Shown here: positions 24,410 through 37,744 of the stretch, piece by piece
How positions within the stretch are numbered: the first letter of the stretch is position 1
How the letters are laid out: every line of letters starts with the position of its first letter
NCBI GenBank assembly: GCA_029706075.1
Contig: JAINUG010000109.1
Coordinates: 1,997,501 to 2,061,500 of the forward strand
DNA from: Aldrovandia affinis
Lineage: Eukaryota; Chordata; Actinopteri; Notacanthiformes; Halosauridae
Length of the DNA stretch: 64,000 nucleotides
Direction: 5' to 3'
Position numbers and translations under genes: made by a program
Notes under the pieces: model-generated
The model's database searches: none
The model's input: only the letters and a program-made list of their open reading frames with translations
What the model was told of the DNA's origin: nothing

Positions 24410-26010
24410 TGGGGCAGAGTGCCAAATCCTTCCCCTGCTTGGGGGGGGGGGTCACACTGATCCATCGCTTATTACCCTCTCTTTTGCAAATGGCGCTTAT
24501 TACACTCTCAAACCTGGCGAGACGGGGAGACTTCAGCGTTACAGACCAAAGAGGTGAGGCAACGATTGGGGGGTAGGGGAGGTGAGGGCCTCTTACCTCC
24601 CACCACACTGAGAAATGATGCAATATTATTGTAATTGTGTAATGTTTATAGGCCATGACTCGCTTATCTGAAAATCTTTCAGCGTGCATGAAATGCCTGT
24701 TTATGCTCTTAGGAGCCAATCCCAGAGGTTGGAAGAAACGAAAGGAAGAGAAGGAAAAGCCCCAGCACGTCTCAAGAGAAGCCGGCCATTAGCCGTCTGT
24801 AAACAACTATTCAAACAACTGTTCATTATCCTTTCGGGAAGAGCCTGTGACCGTGACGGACAGAGCACTGCCACAGAGCAGCCAGTTCCGTGCGGGGCTC
24901 TTAAAGCAAAAACAATGACATCTGATGGTGGTGTCACAGAAAGCCACAACAACGCTCCCTGCTACGAGAGCCCGGCCATTCCCACGGGCGACAGCAGCTC
25001 TCGCGCACACCGAAACCTGCGCGTAAACCACAGCCTCTCGCGCTTTCCCTCTCACTTCTCTCTCTTTTTCGCTCCAATAACAGTGGAATTGCGCGTTAAG
25101 TGGAAACTCCTCGTTAAACATAGAAAGTCTTTACACTCGGTGGGTATCTAGCGTTACCGACGATCGGCGGACAGAGCTAGAGACCGAGACGTAGCGGTCG
25201 GCAAAAGAAAGGGATCGACTCAGAACAACAGCAGTGTTTCGATTCTGCAAGCGTGATCGCACAGGTTCCCTCATCGAAAAGAAGAAGCGAGCCACAACAG
25301 GAAGTGCAGCAGTGCTGTAGGGTAATCGGTCTCGCCTCTCCTTCTTGATTTCCCAAACGTGTGCTTTGTACCCCAGGCACTGACACATAGCAGCAGCTGG
25401 GTCCAATGACAAAGGGAAATCATTCATTTATCAAAACAACAGGAAAGAACAGCACCCAATGTGGAGCTAAAGTGGTTCCCCTCCCAGCTCAGAAGCCAAT
25501 GGCAATAAAAAAATGACAGATGAATTACTGCGGGTCTTGTTTGTGCCTCGGGTATTTGAAAGGCAAATGAGATTGCCCAATACAGCATAGAATGGGCCTG
25601 CATGCTGTAAAGTCCTGAAACAGTCCCCCGTAGTCTGGCCCAGTAATGGAGCTTCTGCCTTAAGAAATAAGAGCAGCAGGTTGTGCATGGTTCATAAGAG
25701 CCAGTGTAGCTGCACAGTCTACCCTGCCACCACAGGGGCCAAACGTTGCCCAACACAGGGGCTAAACGCAGACCACCCAGACCTTAGTCCTTTGATCATT
25801 CATTTAAAGTTGTATTCAGATTAATCAAAAACTGTCTACATCTGCACAGTGACAGAGTAATAAGTAATAACTTTGCACATTTTAAGGTATGTAATGTACA
25901 GTAGTAATGAGGTATATTTTATGCTCACAAAATACAGGGCATAAATCTGAATCCGAAACGTGTTTTTGTAAACAATATGTGGAACAACATTTGGCCCGTA
26001 GGCACCATTT

Positions 26011-26192
26011 TTAACCCTGAGTAGTGTCGTTGCACTGTGATGTTTATTCTAGAACACGCTGGAACATTCTAGTTGATTCTAATCGATGACATCACAAAGG
26101 GCTGCTGATGCCATCCTCAAAGAACTGTAACATTCCAGAATAGAGCGCTGTGAATTAGAACTAGAACCCTAAAAATGTCGTTCCTCAAAGGC
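26011..26192 (-). mobile_element. piggyBac-type MITE, copy 2
   Basis: Inverted relative of copy 1: TTAACCCTGAG at one end, then GTGATGTTTATTCTAGAACA, GATGACATCACAAAGGGCTG, CTGATGCCATCCTCAAAG and a decayed right end (CCTCAAAGG) without TTAA. Confidence 0.7.
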
Positions 26193-27729
26193 CCCCCCTC
26201 TTGATGACGGCGGTGGGGGGGGCATTCCGAGCGCAGGTCTGCTGATGCTTTATGGTGTGGTGACAGGAGCGGCGAACGCATTCCAAGCAAAGAATCCCTG
26301 CACGTTCCCGGAGCAGGAGCTCATCCAGCAGTCCCAATGTGCAGAGCACATGTACGCGTACACACACACGCAAACGCGCAAAAACACACACGCAGACGCA
26401 AATACACATGCCCTCAACACACACACGCCCTTTGCTTCAAAGGGGAGAGTGTTCTCAGTCATACAGAAACTATGCCATGTGTTTTTATTTTTTGTGCTTA
26501 ATTTGATTCAAGGTGTCTGGTTTTTATTATTTTCTTTTTTTTTTTTTTTTAACGCATCATCACAGATTTGTTACTAAACTCTGTTTAGATTTCTCGCCCA
26601 GTTCCCACGGTAACCTGTAAAGTGAACAATGTTCATTTGTCTTCTCCTCTGCTCTGTGCACACATTTCTGCCACAGCACAGAGAAAAGCAGCCACGTTTA
26701 ATGTCATCCATTAATAAACATGGATCATTAAATATTGATGTCGTTATAAACACATTCCCCATCTCATCCAGAGTCTCCCAAAAACAGAGATCAACAAGCA
26801 CCTGACACACTGCCCCCTCTCCTCTACCCCGCCCCAAACTCACACACCTGACACACTGCCCCCTCTCCTCTACCCGGCCTCGGAAACCGTGCGTCTCCGT
26901 GTTGTTTTCAGGTAAGGGAGGGACAGGAGCATACAAAGCATACACTCAGGATGAAAGGACGCACGCACGCACATCTGTGCAGCACTTTCCTCTGAAACTG
27001 AACAAGCCACTTCCAGTTTTCAGGCTTTGGGTTTGGGTTTACAGAAGGGTTTCCTCTTTCAGTCACAGATCACAGCTTCAGCCAGCTCCCAAACAGCAGA
27101 GAGGCTTCTTCCTCACGAACGGGAGGAGGTCATTACACAGCTGATCAAATTATTGAAGAAACCGGATAAAACGGATCATGGGGGGGGGTGTATCCCATCA
27201 TGCCCTTGTGTCCCCGAGGGAATGGAGTTCTGAGGCATTCCTCTGGCATTAGCGGATGAATCTGGGGCGGATGCCGCTTGATTCATGGGGATTGCTGTGT
27301 GCTAATCTTTTTTGTGCCGTCGCTATGCGAACATCAGCGGGTGCTGGGAGGGGTGGGAGACCACGGCCACTGGCTTCAGCTCACTCCAGACTCCACACAC
27401 TCTCAACACGCTCAAACGCTCTTAACATGCTCACTCGAGACTCACACACACCGGAGAAGCGTAACGCTCTTAACACGCTCAGACACACACCAGAGTGTAA
27501 TGTAAGAGTAACGCTCTTAAGATGCTCAGACTTCTCTTCCCCACTCGCACAGTACAGCAACATGATCACCTTGGAGAGGAAAAATTTAACTGGGATGAGA
27601 GTTTGAGAAAGTTCACTATGAGGCAATCCCCTCAGCATGTCAATACAAAAGCTGACCAAGAGTAAAAGGACGTGTGTGACAAAGAAACGATAAGCAGCAT
27701 AACTGCCTGCATAGTGCAGCCTCGATTAC

Positions 27730-28080
27730 TCAACAACTTAGCCCAAACCCTATCTAACCTCATACACCTTTACAAACATCTACCCTAACCTTCTACATCT
27801 TCAACGACATTTACCTTATCTAAACTAAAACCTCCACCTTCACCTACCCTATCTAAGCATTAACCTTGTACACCTTCACCAACATCTACCCTAACCTTCT
27901 ACACCTTCAACTACCTTATCTAAACTATACACCTTCACCTATACCTACACCTCCTACACCTTCACCTCCATCTACCCTAACTTTCTACACCTTCACCTAT
28001 ATCTATGCTTACCTCCTACACCTTCACCTACATCTACCCTTTCTAAACTATAATGTCCTACACCTTCTACACCTCACCAA
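27730..28080. repeat. degenerate CTACACCTTCACC minisatellite
   Basis: Variants of CCTACACCTTCACCTACATC-TACCCTAAC recur about ten times with drifting unit length. Confidence 0.85.
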
Positions 28081-28654
28081 AACTCGACCCCATCTAAACC
28101 AAGCCTCCAACACTGCTTCTAAACAACGTTGCATTTTTAAAAGAATATGCTCACGTTCCCTTACAGCCAGCAGTGCCTTGTGCTTACATCATCCTGTCCA
28201 TGCTACCTTTTGCCTTTTATGTCCAATTGGTAGGCTTGCTGTCATTTCTGGTGCATTGTTTGGCGATTTTTATCCCACCACAGACTAACAGTCCAAACCA
28301 GTGCCCCCCACTCAAAACTGCATGGAGATACCATTTCTTTCCTATCATGTAATGGCAACTGTGACAATCTCAGGCCATCATAAATTACTTTTTGCAGGCA
28401 ATCTTTGGTTTGGGAGACACGTTAGTGAGCAACCCCAGAATTCTGAGAGAGACTGCACTCTTTCCGGCCCTTCCTGGGCAGGCTGAGGTGTTAAAGTGTC
28501 TCTTGACACAGCTGAACCAAAGTAGCTCAGAAGGTGGAGCCTTCAGTGCAACAACAATTCTCTACCTCAAAAAAACTAATTTACTTTCAAGAAGTATCAG
28601 AAACAACATCTTATGCGGCCAATCATATGACTGGAAACCATTGTTTTAACAAGT

Positions 28655-28880
28655 CTTCTCTCTCCCTTATCCCTTGCCTTGCCTTTGTCTGAAGTGCTAA
28701 AAGTGTAATTTGTTCTGTAATGTGGTTTATGTCATGTCTGTAGGTCACTACCATGAAATGTTCTTGTGAAATGTCTTGATATGTTTATCATGTTGTGAAA
28801 TGTCTTTTCTGTGGCCCCCAGGAAGACTAGCCCTCATTAAGGTGTCAGCTAATGGGGATCTGAATAAACAATAATAAGAA
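28655..28880 (+). repeat. 3' end of a probable non-LTR retrotransposon
   Basis: The words GGCCCCCAGGAAGACTAGCC ... GTCAGCTAATGGGGATCTGA-ATAAA are a terminal motif seen repeatedly in fish retroposons, followed by an AATAAT-rich tail. The 5' boundary and exact family are not clear from sequence alone. Confidence 0.4.
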
Positions 28881-29269
28881 TAAAACACCACAAGGAGAGT
28901 CCAGTCAGTGTGAGCGACTGTAAAGAGACAGACTCTTGGCTACTGCTTTGTACATCTTTACTACGGTATGTTACCCGAGTAGCAGGGTAACCTGAGACTA
29001 CAGATGCTGGCGTAATGCAAGCCTGCAGGGGGAAGGCCTTGGGCAAGGGTTGCCAAGGGCTATGTCATATGAGCGTATGAGCTTATTAGGAAACAAAAAC
29101 TAAACTTACATAATTGAACGTATGTACAAGATCCTGTGGAATTTCATCGAATGTTCTTAATATATTTCCTGGTTTAGTGAACAATGCTACTCTTGTGTTT
29201 GGTGTGTTAGGTAAAAGGCTCAGGGTGTGAATGTGTGTGCAAGATTGTGTAGGGGGAAATGTGTTGCAG

Positions 29270-29570
29270 GATGAGAGCTGTGTCCTGTTGCTGCCTCCAT
29301 ACTGGCTGGCCCTGCAACACACACACACACCCACCCACTCTAATGAACAAATTACACACACACGCGCATGCACACAAGCACACACATACAGAGTCAGAGG
29401 TATGTCCTGCTGCTGCTGCTGCTGCTGCTGCTTCCATAGAAGCTGGCCCTGCAACATATTACACACACGTACACACACGTACACACACACGTGCACACAC
29501 GTCCACACACGTCCACACACGTCCACACACGTCCACACACGTCCACACACGTCCACACACGTACGTCATC
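29270..29570. repeat. duplicated CTG/CA block with 10-bp satellite
   Basis: GTCCTGTTGCTGCCTCCATA-CTGGCTGGCCCTGCAACA at 29,281 is repeated at 29,405 with the CTG tract grown to eight units. Both are followed by CA-rich runs. At 29,501-29,560 there are six perfect units of GTCCACACAC. Confidence 0.9.
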
Positions 29571-30449
29571 AGTTCTCAGCTTTACAAAAACACTACACAA
29601 ACACAGACCACACAATGTCGTTTCTGTGACAGAAAGCAGAAGATGAAGTGAAATGGGATCGGATGAAATCGAAAGCAAACGTTGCATTCTGACACCTGTT
29701 GAGTGACCAGCTCGAGAGAGAGAGAGGGTCCCTGATTTCAGAACCTTACTAATCCTGTCATAACAAATTACAGCCTCAAAGAAGAACCCATGCCTGTACA
29801 GATTAACCTACAAGACAACCCACACTTCCCGCTCTAATGTACAAGTGATGCCTTCTGAACTGGCCAAAACCAGCCTCTGGGCATACTCCCATTTCACACA
29901 CTTTTGGCAGAGCAGTTATAGCGTTTTTCCACCAGACAGTAAGGCATGGCACAGTTACCAATCCGTGCTCACACGTTTTGTGGCTTTTTCCACCGCCAAG
30001 CACCCGAACCGAACCTAAGTATCTATGCTGAATTTAGCTACTGCTGTGTTTAGGTACTACCGAGCCAAACAGTGATTAGCTTCACTTCGATTATTGGTAG
30101 GCTCTTATTCAGAGTATTGTATAGAGTTTGGCATTATTGTCAGGTTTTCGTGATTCTACGAGTTAGGTTTGTGTTACGAAAACTGAAATAAACAAAATAA
30201 AAGTTATTTGAAAGGACAAAGTATAGTATTGCCATTTTCATTCACGCAATTAGAATACACATTTTCATACAACAATTCCATTCCTCACATAAATTGATTT
30301 TTAGAAAGATATAGGAATCGTTTCGATGCATTCCGAAAACCAGGAATTTGAAACAAAAGGATCTGAACTGAACAGTGTCAAATGACAAAGTGTTTGAACA
30401 ATCTTGCGCCTTCATAAATCAACACTCACATTTAATTTTGTTTTAGCTT

Positions 30450-31210
30450 GTAGCTAGGGCTGCACGATATGGGCAAAATTGTGATAATCTTGCTACATTT
30501 TGCAATTGCGATATAGCACACGATGTTACAAAACACATGGGTGGAAAACTGATCATTGACATATGTGTTCCAGACATCATAGAATAGGCATTATATACAC
30601 AGCTGTCCTACTGTTTCTTTCACCATTGTGCCTTTGAGATTTTTGTTGTAGGGCGTTGCATGATGCTTGCTTGGGCTGGGATGTGATTTGGCAATGAGTT
30701 CTGGGGATACAAAGCTAGTCTGCGAGTATGTGTGGGAAACAAATGCAAGACAAAACATACCCAGCATTGTGGGCCGCCCATGTGGTCCAGTGGTTACAAC
30801 GTTCGACGCTGGCCACAGCGATCGGGGTTCAATCCCACCGGCCACGCCAGAGTTGGCTCTGGCCGGGATTGCCACCAGGGGTGGCGATTTGGCTGTCCGC
30901 CCCCCAGGGAGGGGGGAGGGAAGCCGACAGGATGTTCGCTGCGCACAGGAGTGGCTCTGTAGTACCAGGTTACGGTCAACGGCCTTGCGAGTGCCATCAC
31001 AGAGGAGACGATACTTTGCCTTCGTCACTACCGGTCACAGGGCTACGGCAGCAAACTCACATTACGAGGGGAAGATTGACTTGAAAATAGTGGGTGTAAT
31101 TGGCTACCAAATTGGGAGAAAATGAAACTAGCGTTGCGATAGACTTATATTGCAAACTTTGGCTGTATGATATTGCTAATGTTCATATGAATAGCAATCG
31201 GAATTGCTAA
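30450..31210. mobile_element. GGGCTGCACGATATG-type DNA element interrupted by a SINE
   Basis: AGGGCTGCACGATATGGGCA and ATTGTGATAATC ... GCGATATAGCAC at 30,455-30,525 match a common fish non-autonomous transposon end; GTTGCGATAGACTTATATTG continues after the SINE at 30,771-31,126. Boundaries are approximate. Confidence 0.45.
30771..31126 (+). repeat. SINE family B, fullest copy
   Basis: Head GGGCCGCCCATGTGGTCCAG-TGGTTACAACG and GGGGTTCAATCCCACC have tRNA A- and B-box character. The body has GATTTGGCTGTCCGCCCC and the end is AATTGGGAGAAAATGAAAC. About 355 bp. Confidence 0.8.
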
Positions 31211-31693
31211 TGTTCACTACTACTCGTAGCTCGTGCTGGACATATTTACAGCAACAAGCTACACAAAAGCATAGCTGTAAACACAAAGACAAATATTGCT
31301 AATGTTTTCATTTTTATATGATTGATAAAATGTAGGCCACAGATGTAAGAAATATGATGTATTAAATGTGATCTTGGTCAATTATTAGGGTCTTATAAAA
31401 TGGGTTCCCACATTACACACAAACATGCAGTACTATTCTTTAGAGTGAGCGAAAGTCTCTCTGAGACAGCCAAACCACCAGTCAGGCAGGAATCTGACTG
31501 ATCTAATGAGGCCGTGGTGGACAGACATTCAGGCCAAGAATTCACCACACACCGCCTGTGGACTGAGCAAGCGCTAACGATTAGCCTACCACTCTCTACA
31601 CCCTGGGTCAATTCATCTCCCAGACAGAGTGCAGGATGACATTTACAGCAAGGCCAACAGCTACAGAGCTTGAGCTAGAGCTTTACTCAACAG

Positions 31694-31850
31694 CATGCAT
31701 GTGTCATTTAGCAGACGCTTTAGATCCAAACAACTCACAGTAGTGAATGCATACTTTTTTCATGTGGTACCAAAGGGAATCAAACCCATAATCTAAGCAT
31801 TGTCCACACCATGCTCTACCTACTGAGCCACACAGAACCGCAGAGCCACT
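31694..31850 (-). repeat. tRNA/LINE-tail SINE, copy with head
   Basis: TCATTTAGCAGACGCTTTAG, ACAGTAGTGAATGCATACTT, and at the far end CATGCTCTACCTACTGAGCC, the reverse of a tRNA A-box region. Same family as 6,931 and 59,857. Confidence 0.65.
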
Positions 31851-31971
31851 CAGCTATGCCACAGAGTTATGCAAACTTCACTTAACCTTTAATGTCACTA
31901 CACCCGAAACCTAAACTGTGCTTTTGTGAAGTGACGAGGCGTTTGATGCAATGTAATGTGCGTAACGAAGC

Positions 31972-32190
31972 AATGTTTATCCAGTCTCAGGTCGGGCGGC
32001 AGTTTAGCATAATGGTTAGGGAACAGGGCTAGTAATGTTTATCCAGTCTCAGGTCTGCCCAGTGCCACTAAAAAAAATAACCAGTGGCAGTTTAGCTAAA
32101 GTAATATAATGGTTATTTGGAACAGGGCTAGGTAACTGAGAGGCTGCAGGTTCAAATCCCAGGTGAAGAATAATAGCACTGCAGTTGTTA
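31972..32190 (+). repeat. two SINE family A head fragments with a 22-bp direct repeat
   Basis: A 40-bp head (GGGCGGCAGTTTAGCATAAT ...) at 31,994-32,033 lies between two perfect copies of a 22-bp sequence (AATGTTTATCCAGTCTCAGG plus TC) at 31,972 and 32,034. A longer head with B-box (AGGTTCAAATCCCAGG) follows at 32,085-32,190. Confidence 0.7.
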
Positions 32191-33829
32191 GACCAGACGA
32201 GAAATAGATTCAGAATCCAATGAGCAGTCACAGCCGCAGAACAGGCGAGCAGCACTTAACCGGAGTTGCAGGTTGTAAGATGGATTGTGTGTACAAACAG
32301 GACGCTGTGTAAGTGGTTCAGGGAAAGAGCAGCTGCTGAGTTTAGTATGAATAAAGGCCTAAAAAAACGTACATTTACCTCCAAAATATTGTAAACATAA
32401 ACCTAATGCTTTTATTCCCCTCACTCATCTTAAAGCCTGTCTTTAAAAAGAAGAAGCAGCGTGCCAATTTCATGCAGCATGCCAATTTCAGGTTTGACAC
32501 TTGTATAATTTATTAAATAGAAGAATATGATACATGGTCATGAATTGGCATTTTTAATGTAGGCTACATTCTATAAAACAAAAAATACAACTTTTTCTTG
32601 TTAATTCTCCTTTAATTGGGAATTAAGTGTCTTAAAATGCAGTGTTCTCCATTTCCCCTGACAATTGAAGATTAATTATATTTATATTATATTTATAATT
32701 ATATATTATTATATGCATATTTCAGTTAATTCATCTTCTAAAAGCATAGTTTTTAATTAACTCCCTCCGTCATCTGTTCTACAACACACTGACAAATAAC
32801 CTGTCCATCACCAGCAGCTGCTGTGTGATAAATAACCATGACAATAAACGTCAGACAACGAGCAGGGAAAATAAACATTGATCCAAAGGACCAAATTTGG
32901 AAAAAGGGATAGAAAACTCAAAGCGTTGGCAAAGCCTACTTACATTACAGCGGCATATTACTGCAGAATGGGGCTTAACCCACACGGATGACAAAGCACA
33001 CAAGAGATGAAACAGAATTCCCTGGACACAGAAGCCTATAGATTCCCGCATGCAGTAATGGCAATAATGGCAATAATGGACTTCAAGAATCCGCAGAGAC
33101 TGAAGTGCTTCTAAGAGGAGCCTAATGAGGAAGGAGAGACGGCCCGAAACACCAGGCGGCCTTCGCTCTGCGGTTTACAGTGGCTTCCCAATTGGCCAAT
33201 CTGATGTGGATCATCCATATCTGCATCAAGGTTTGTTGGATGTATTCAGGCCAAGCAAATCTGAAGGACGTCTCCAAGCCAACAAAGGCAGAGGGTCATT
33301 CAGGCTCGGTTAAAATCATCTTTAAAAAAACACTCACAAACGCATCCCAACATTTTACCTCCATTTGTTAAAATGGAGCAAATATGGTCACATGATATGA
33401 CTTTACAAACAGAGGTCTAGTCTTTCATGCTAGTTATCGTACATGATCATATTTCATAAATGACAGTAACAAATGTTTATGCTAGCATAACTGCACAGAC
33501 ACGCATTGCTTCTCCCTCAATTTCCTCAATTTTGGGTCTTTGAGGAAAGGAAAAACATTAACTTTCCCTGTCATTAGGGTTGGTTCATAGTGGATTTAAA
33601 TGCATATCAATTTTGATGGTTGCACTCTAGTAAACTCTGCTTCCAACAGTGATTTAGGTGGGTGTGTCTTCCTGTGACATGTAGTATAGGGGCGGGGTCA
33701 CACCACATAGCTTCCAGATAATTGGCTGGTCAGAAGGTGGGCAGAGATAGGGCAGGTTTGGTTGAGAAAGTGGTGGCGGTGAGGCAACAGATGGACTCAT
33801 TAACGTAGACTAACTTAAACTCGCAGTGT

Positions 33830-33902
33830 GACAGACTGATTGATTTAAATTGGACCAGTAGAAATGACAGACTGATTGATTTAAATTGGACCAGTAGAAA
33901 TG
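33830..33902. repeat. 36-bp tandem duplication
   Basis: ACAGACTGATTGATTTAAAT-TGGACCAGTAGAAATG occurs twice without mismatch, at 33,831 and 33,867. Confidence 0.95.
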
Positions 33903-34821
33903 AAGAAAACATTTTTTTAAAAAGGTTGCAGGGTGTAGGAATACCGTGTGTAGCTACTTTTTGGAGCCAATACAAACATCTAAAACATCTCAGAGTAGCA
34001 GTGCTGATCTAGGATATCCTAAACTTGTGCATTATGAGCTAAAAGCTACGAAAATAGAAGTGACTGATTGCTTGCTTCTTGTACAAATTGCACAGCATTT
34101 TGAAAATTATTTAAAAATAGGGATTAAGTGTCAAACTCATTCCACAATTTAATTTCTAGTATGCACACACAAAGGACACAATATGTTAAGTCAGTTAAGG
34201 AAAGTGTATGCTTTGGAATCAATTGTGACGGACCTGAGGAGCAAATTCATTATTCATTTTAATTGCAGTCCCAGATGGGCTAATTTCGGTTCAGCTGGGC
34301 TACATGAGTAAGGGAATGTATGCAGTGGCAGTGTCCAGCCACAATGCAGCAGTCTGACCACAGACCAAAACAGACCAATCAGTCAATAAAACTGCTCGGA
34401 GGCTTTTTTCATGTCTGTGACTTTTGGCCTGAAAGCATACAGCTACGCCTCTGCTGGAAAGAATAAGCGCATTCCATGAAGCGGAGGCCAATTCTACAGC
34501 TGCATTACAGCAGAACTCCTGCAGTATAACTCGCTGTATATCAAAGTCAAAGACCCAAAGTTCAAAAACCACGGCTAGAAGTGCTTTTCTAAACACTTAG
34601 AGTCGCTTCATCGACAAAAAGCGTCTGAAGCATCAAGCGATACAAAATGCTTTGAGTTAACGGTGTCATCAGCACAGAGAAACATCCTGTGTTCTCGCCC
34701 GAATGGTCAAAGTGCACGTCCTCCTTTTAGCCTCTTCTCTCCAGCCAAACAGAGCCCTCGGGTCACCTGATTCCCCCCCCCCCCACAGGGACTCAATGTA
34801 AGAGGGTGACTGAACTCTGAA

Positions 34822-34872
34822 GAGAGGCAGTGTAACCATGAGGTTGCCAGTTCAAATCCCACACAAGGCAAG

Positions 34873-34941
<69 letters not shown>
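34822..34941 (+). repeat. SINE head fragment followed by (GA)n
   Basis: GAGGCAGTGTAACCATGAGG-TTGCCAGTTCAAATCCCACA looks like a decayed SINE family A head. At 34,875 it runs into about 33 GA units. Confidence 0.6.
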
Positions 34942-34944
<3 letters not shown>

Positions 34945-35729
34945 CATGACTGCTCATAGCTTCAAATGAGATCATTAATTAAATATTGTGTGTCATATCT
35001 GAAAATGTAGGGTCCATACTCTGTGAGGTCACACAGGAAGAGTGCACAGGCACTTCTCGCTCGGGCAGCCCTTGTGCCTAGGCTGATCAGCGCACATCTG
35101 GCAGCCATTGTGCGGGGGCTGATGGAAGTGGTTGGAACTGGGTGAGATATCACATGTGGAATGTTGTGACTGTAACAGTCCCCTCCCCCTCCCCCTCCCC
35201 CCCTTTAATCTCACACCACCCACTGCACTCATCCGTAACTTTCCCCCAATACCTCAGCTTGAAGGCAGGACCCTGCTGGTCCTCTCACATCCATATTACA
35301 TCACCAACTCTGACCAGACCGCCCGACCCTAAACCCACTGAGGCTTGATCTGCAAAATCTACCTCTAACTTTGTGCCGTCAGTTTGTAAAACCTTTTAGG
35401 TACTCTCACTGGCCTCGGTCTATGTTCTGGTACTCTCAAACCTTGGTAAAACCTTGGGTATGTTCACAAATGCTTACTAGCAAGAAAAGTATGCAACAAC
35501 ACTCCACAGTTACGGTCCTTCTTTATATACCTTTCAAGCATCTTCTGGCAAATGCTATTTTAATTTTCCTCAATTTTAACTGAACCAAAACCACAAGGCA
35601 GATCATCCTTGCTGTTCAGTAAAACGTGAGCCAGCTTTGCACATTATTTCAAGCCGTGACAAACTAAACCATGCCATGCAACCCTGGAAGCAGAAAAACA
35701 AGCAGTTGAAACGTTCCTTATCGCACGGC

Positions 35730-35945
35730 ATGCTTTAAAGCGCGTGCGCGGCGTACATGAACGCCGCCGAGGCCCTGAGAACAGGGTGGGAAACGCACAC
35801 GGTGCTGCAGGGAGCTGCAGGGCGGGGCGGCTCCGAGGTGTGAGGCATGCACTGGCCGATGCCCCTTTCACTTCCATACAGAACCTCGAATGACCCGCGC
35901 ACTCTACGCCACGAGCACGCATACAAACAGACACACACGCGCGTG
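35730..35945. promoter_or_regulatory. CpG-rich patch in arhgap21 intron 1
   Basis: GCGCGTGCGCGGCGTACATG, ACGCCGCCGAGGCC and GGGCGGGGCGGCTCCGAGG form the most CpG-rich non-repeat patch inside the intron. It could be an internal promoter or a chance GC-rich segment. No exon or splice donor I can defend is adjacent. Confidence 0.2.
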
Positions 35946-37744
35946 AGGGCTATAGAACTGTAGTTGGGTAGTTCAGTGATGAAAGTGTTCAGGTGGGAAG
36001 TATGACCCTGAATCTATCAGCTGATCATGAAACAGTGGCAGGTAGTGTGGCTTAAAGCTGTGGTAACACTGCTTGGTAAGGATAAGCTGTACTAAGGTGT
36101 CTAGAAAAATGGAAATAAGATAGGACAACATAACCATCATTCAAGCCAAACTTTAAATTAATCTTTGGACAACTTGCAAGTGCTGGCAAACACAATAACT
36201 TCTCTATTTGGATTTAGCCATGCCAAGCCATGTGAAATATGTGTTTAGCAGTCTCTATTGTTTACCATGCTGTTGGTAGGCTACACGTGGTACTTTGTTT
36301 ACTTGGCGCACAAACCGTCTGTTCAGGTCGGCACAAGCATGCCGTTTTGTGTGCTAGATTTAAATGGAGTGGACACCACGCCCAAGTGGCACAAACCGGC
36401 ACTTTGCCGGTCGGGTTTTGGAATGGACCCAATGATAAGCTAGCAAGATAGGCGCAAGGCATGATGTTTCATGATGACTGACTGCTAGTAAACCATGCTA
36501 GTGCTAGCCAGCTAAAATTTTATCAACAAAATTGAATCGTGTATCGTTTTAAGTGAGTTTGACAAAGGCTAAATATTCATCGTGGCTATAGCTGGGTAAC
36601 CACAAGCCTTCAATTCTTTATTCTATTTGTTTTCCTACCTCTTGGTCATCCACTGCACTTGCCGGTGGAGCTGTAGAGACAGCGTCCCTGCTTGTTGAGC
36701 TAATGTTAGATAGTGTAACATTAGCATCAGTGACTGGTGGACAAAGCCGTGGACAAAGTCATTCGTAAGGCGGATTTTAATTTTGTCGTTGTGTTTTTTG
36801 CTACGAATGTGATCTTTGAGTATTTTGCCAGGAATATCAACTTTTTGTTAGAACATTCACCCACTGTCACTTCAGTAGTGTTCCCATTGACTGAAACAGA
36901 GTTTTTTGTCCAAACAGTCCCAACGGAATCAGTTTTTTACTCCGCTTTCAATTTCTTTTAACCTCAAACTATTGTTTTTCTCTATCACTTTTTCCATTCT
37001 TCCTTTGTGGTCATTTCACAGTTTCTAGAGGCTTTAGCTAGCTAGCATGCCCATGACTTACAATGACAGTGACTACACTTGTACTACTGTCAACCTGATT
37101 GGTCTATTGTTAAGTGATGATTGACAACAGATAAAAACCAATGATGTTTATTGTGGGTCATCAAGACGACCCCCCCCCAGATCTACACAAATCTCGTGGT
37201 TGATGCTTTCTGATCCGGGAAAAGCGGAAATCCGCGTGTCCGCGGAACTCTTTCATCACTGGTAGTTGGGTAGTTGGGTAGTTGGAGAGAGCTGCTCCCA
37301 GCAGAAGGAGAGATTTGTTAGATCGGCTCTGGCTCTGGCTGGTGCTGTGGCAGCTGGCTGACACGCTCGGCTCTGCGGCCTACTCTGGCTTTGGAGAAAT
37401 GCTTTGTAGTGTTACACACAGTACAGTGAGGGGGTAGGAATGCGAGGGTGGGAAAGATCACACAGTTTCACAATGACACCCCCTCTGACTGCCTTTCACA
37501 TGCAAATACTGGCTGAGCGTGCTGAGCTGCTCGCCCAAAATTCCTCCCCAAAATGGAGCGGGGGGAGACGAGATCAAAGCAGCTCCTGAACAGGAGTCAG
37601 GCGCTCCGATGAGGACTGTTCTGGGGTCAGTGAGATGTGCACAGCTGTGTCTCACTCTAGAGAACGTCAGTCTGGACAAACATGGCGAAAGCTCTTTAAT
37701 GTCGAGGTTTTAAAATAAGGGACGCCCCCGTTTCCTTCACTCAC

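Noticed and set aside
29501-29560. Regular 10-bp repeats resembling a CRISPR array
   Set aside because: There are no spacers and the genome is eukaryotic; it is a CA-derived satellite.
36737-36961. A 74-residue plus-strand frame (FNFVVVFFATNVIFEYF)
   Set aside because: Phe/Val-rich T-rich translation without splice sites, conserved motif or family resemblance.
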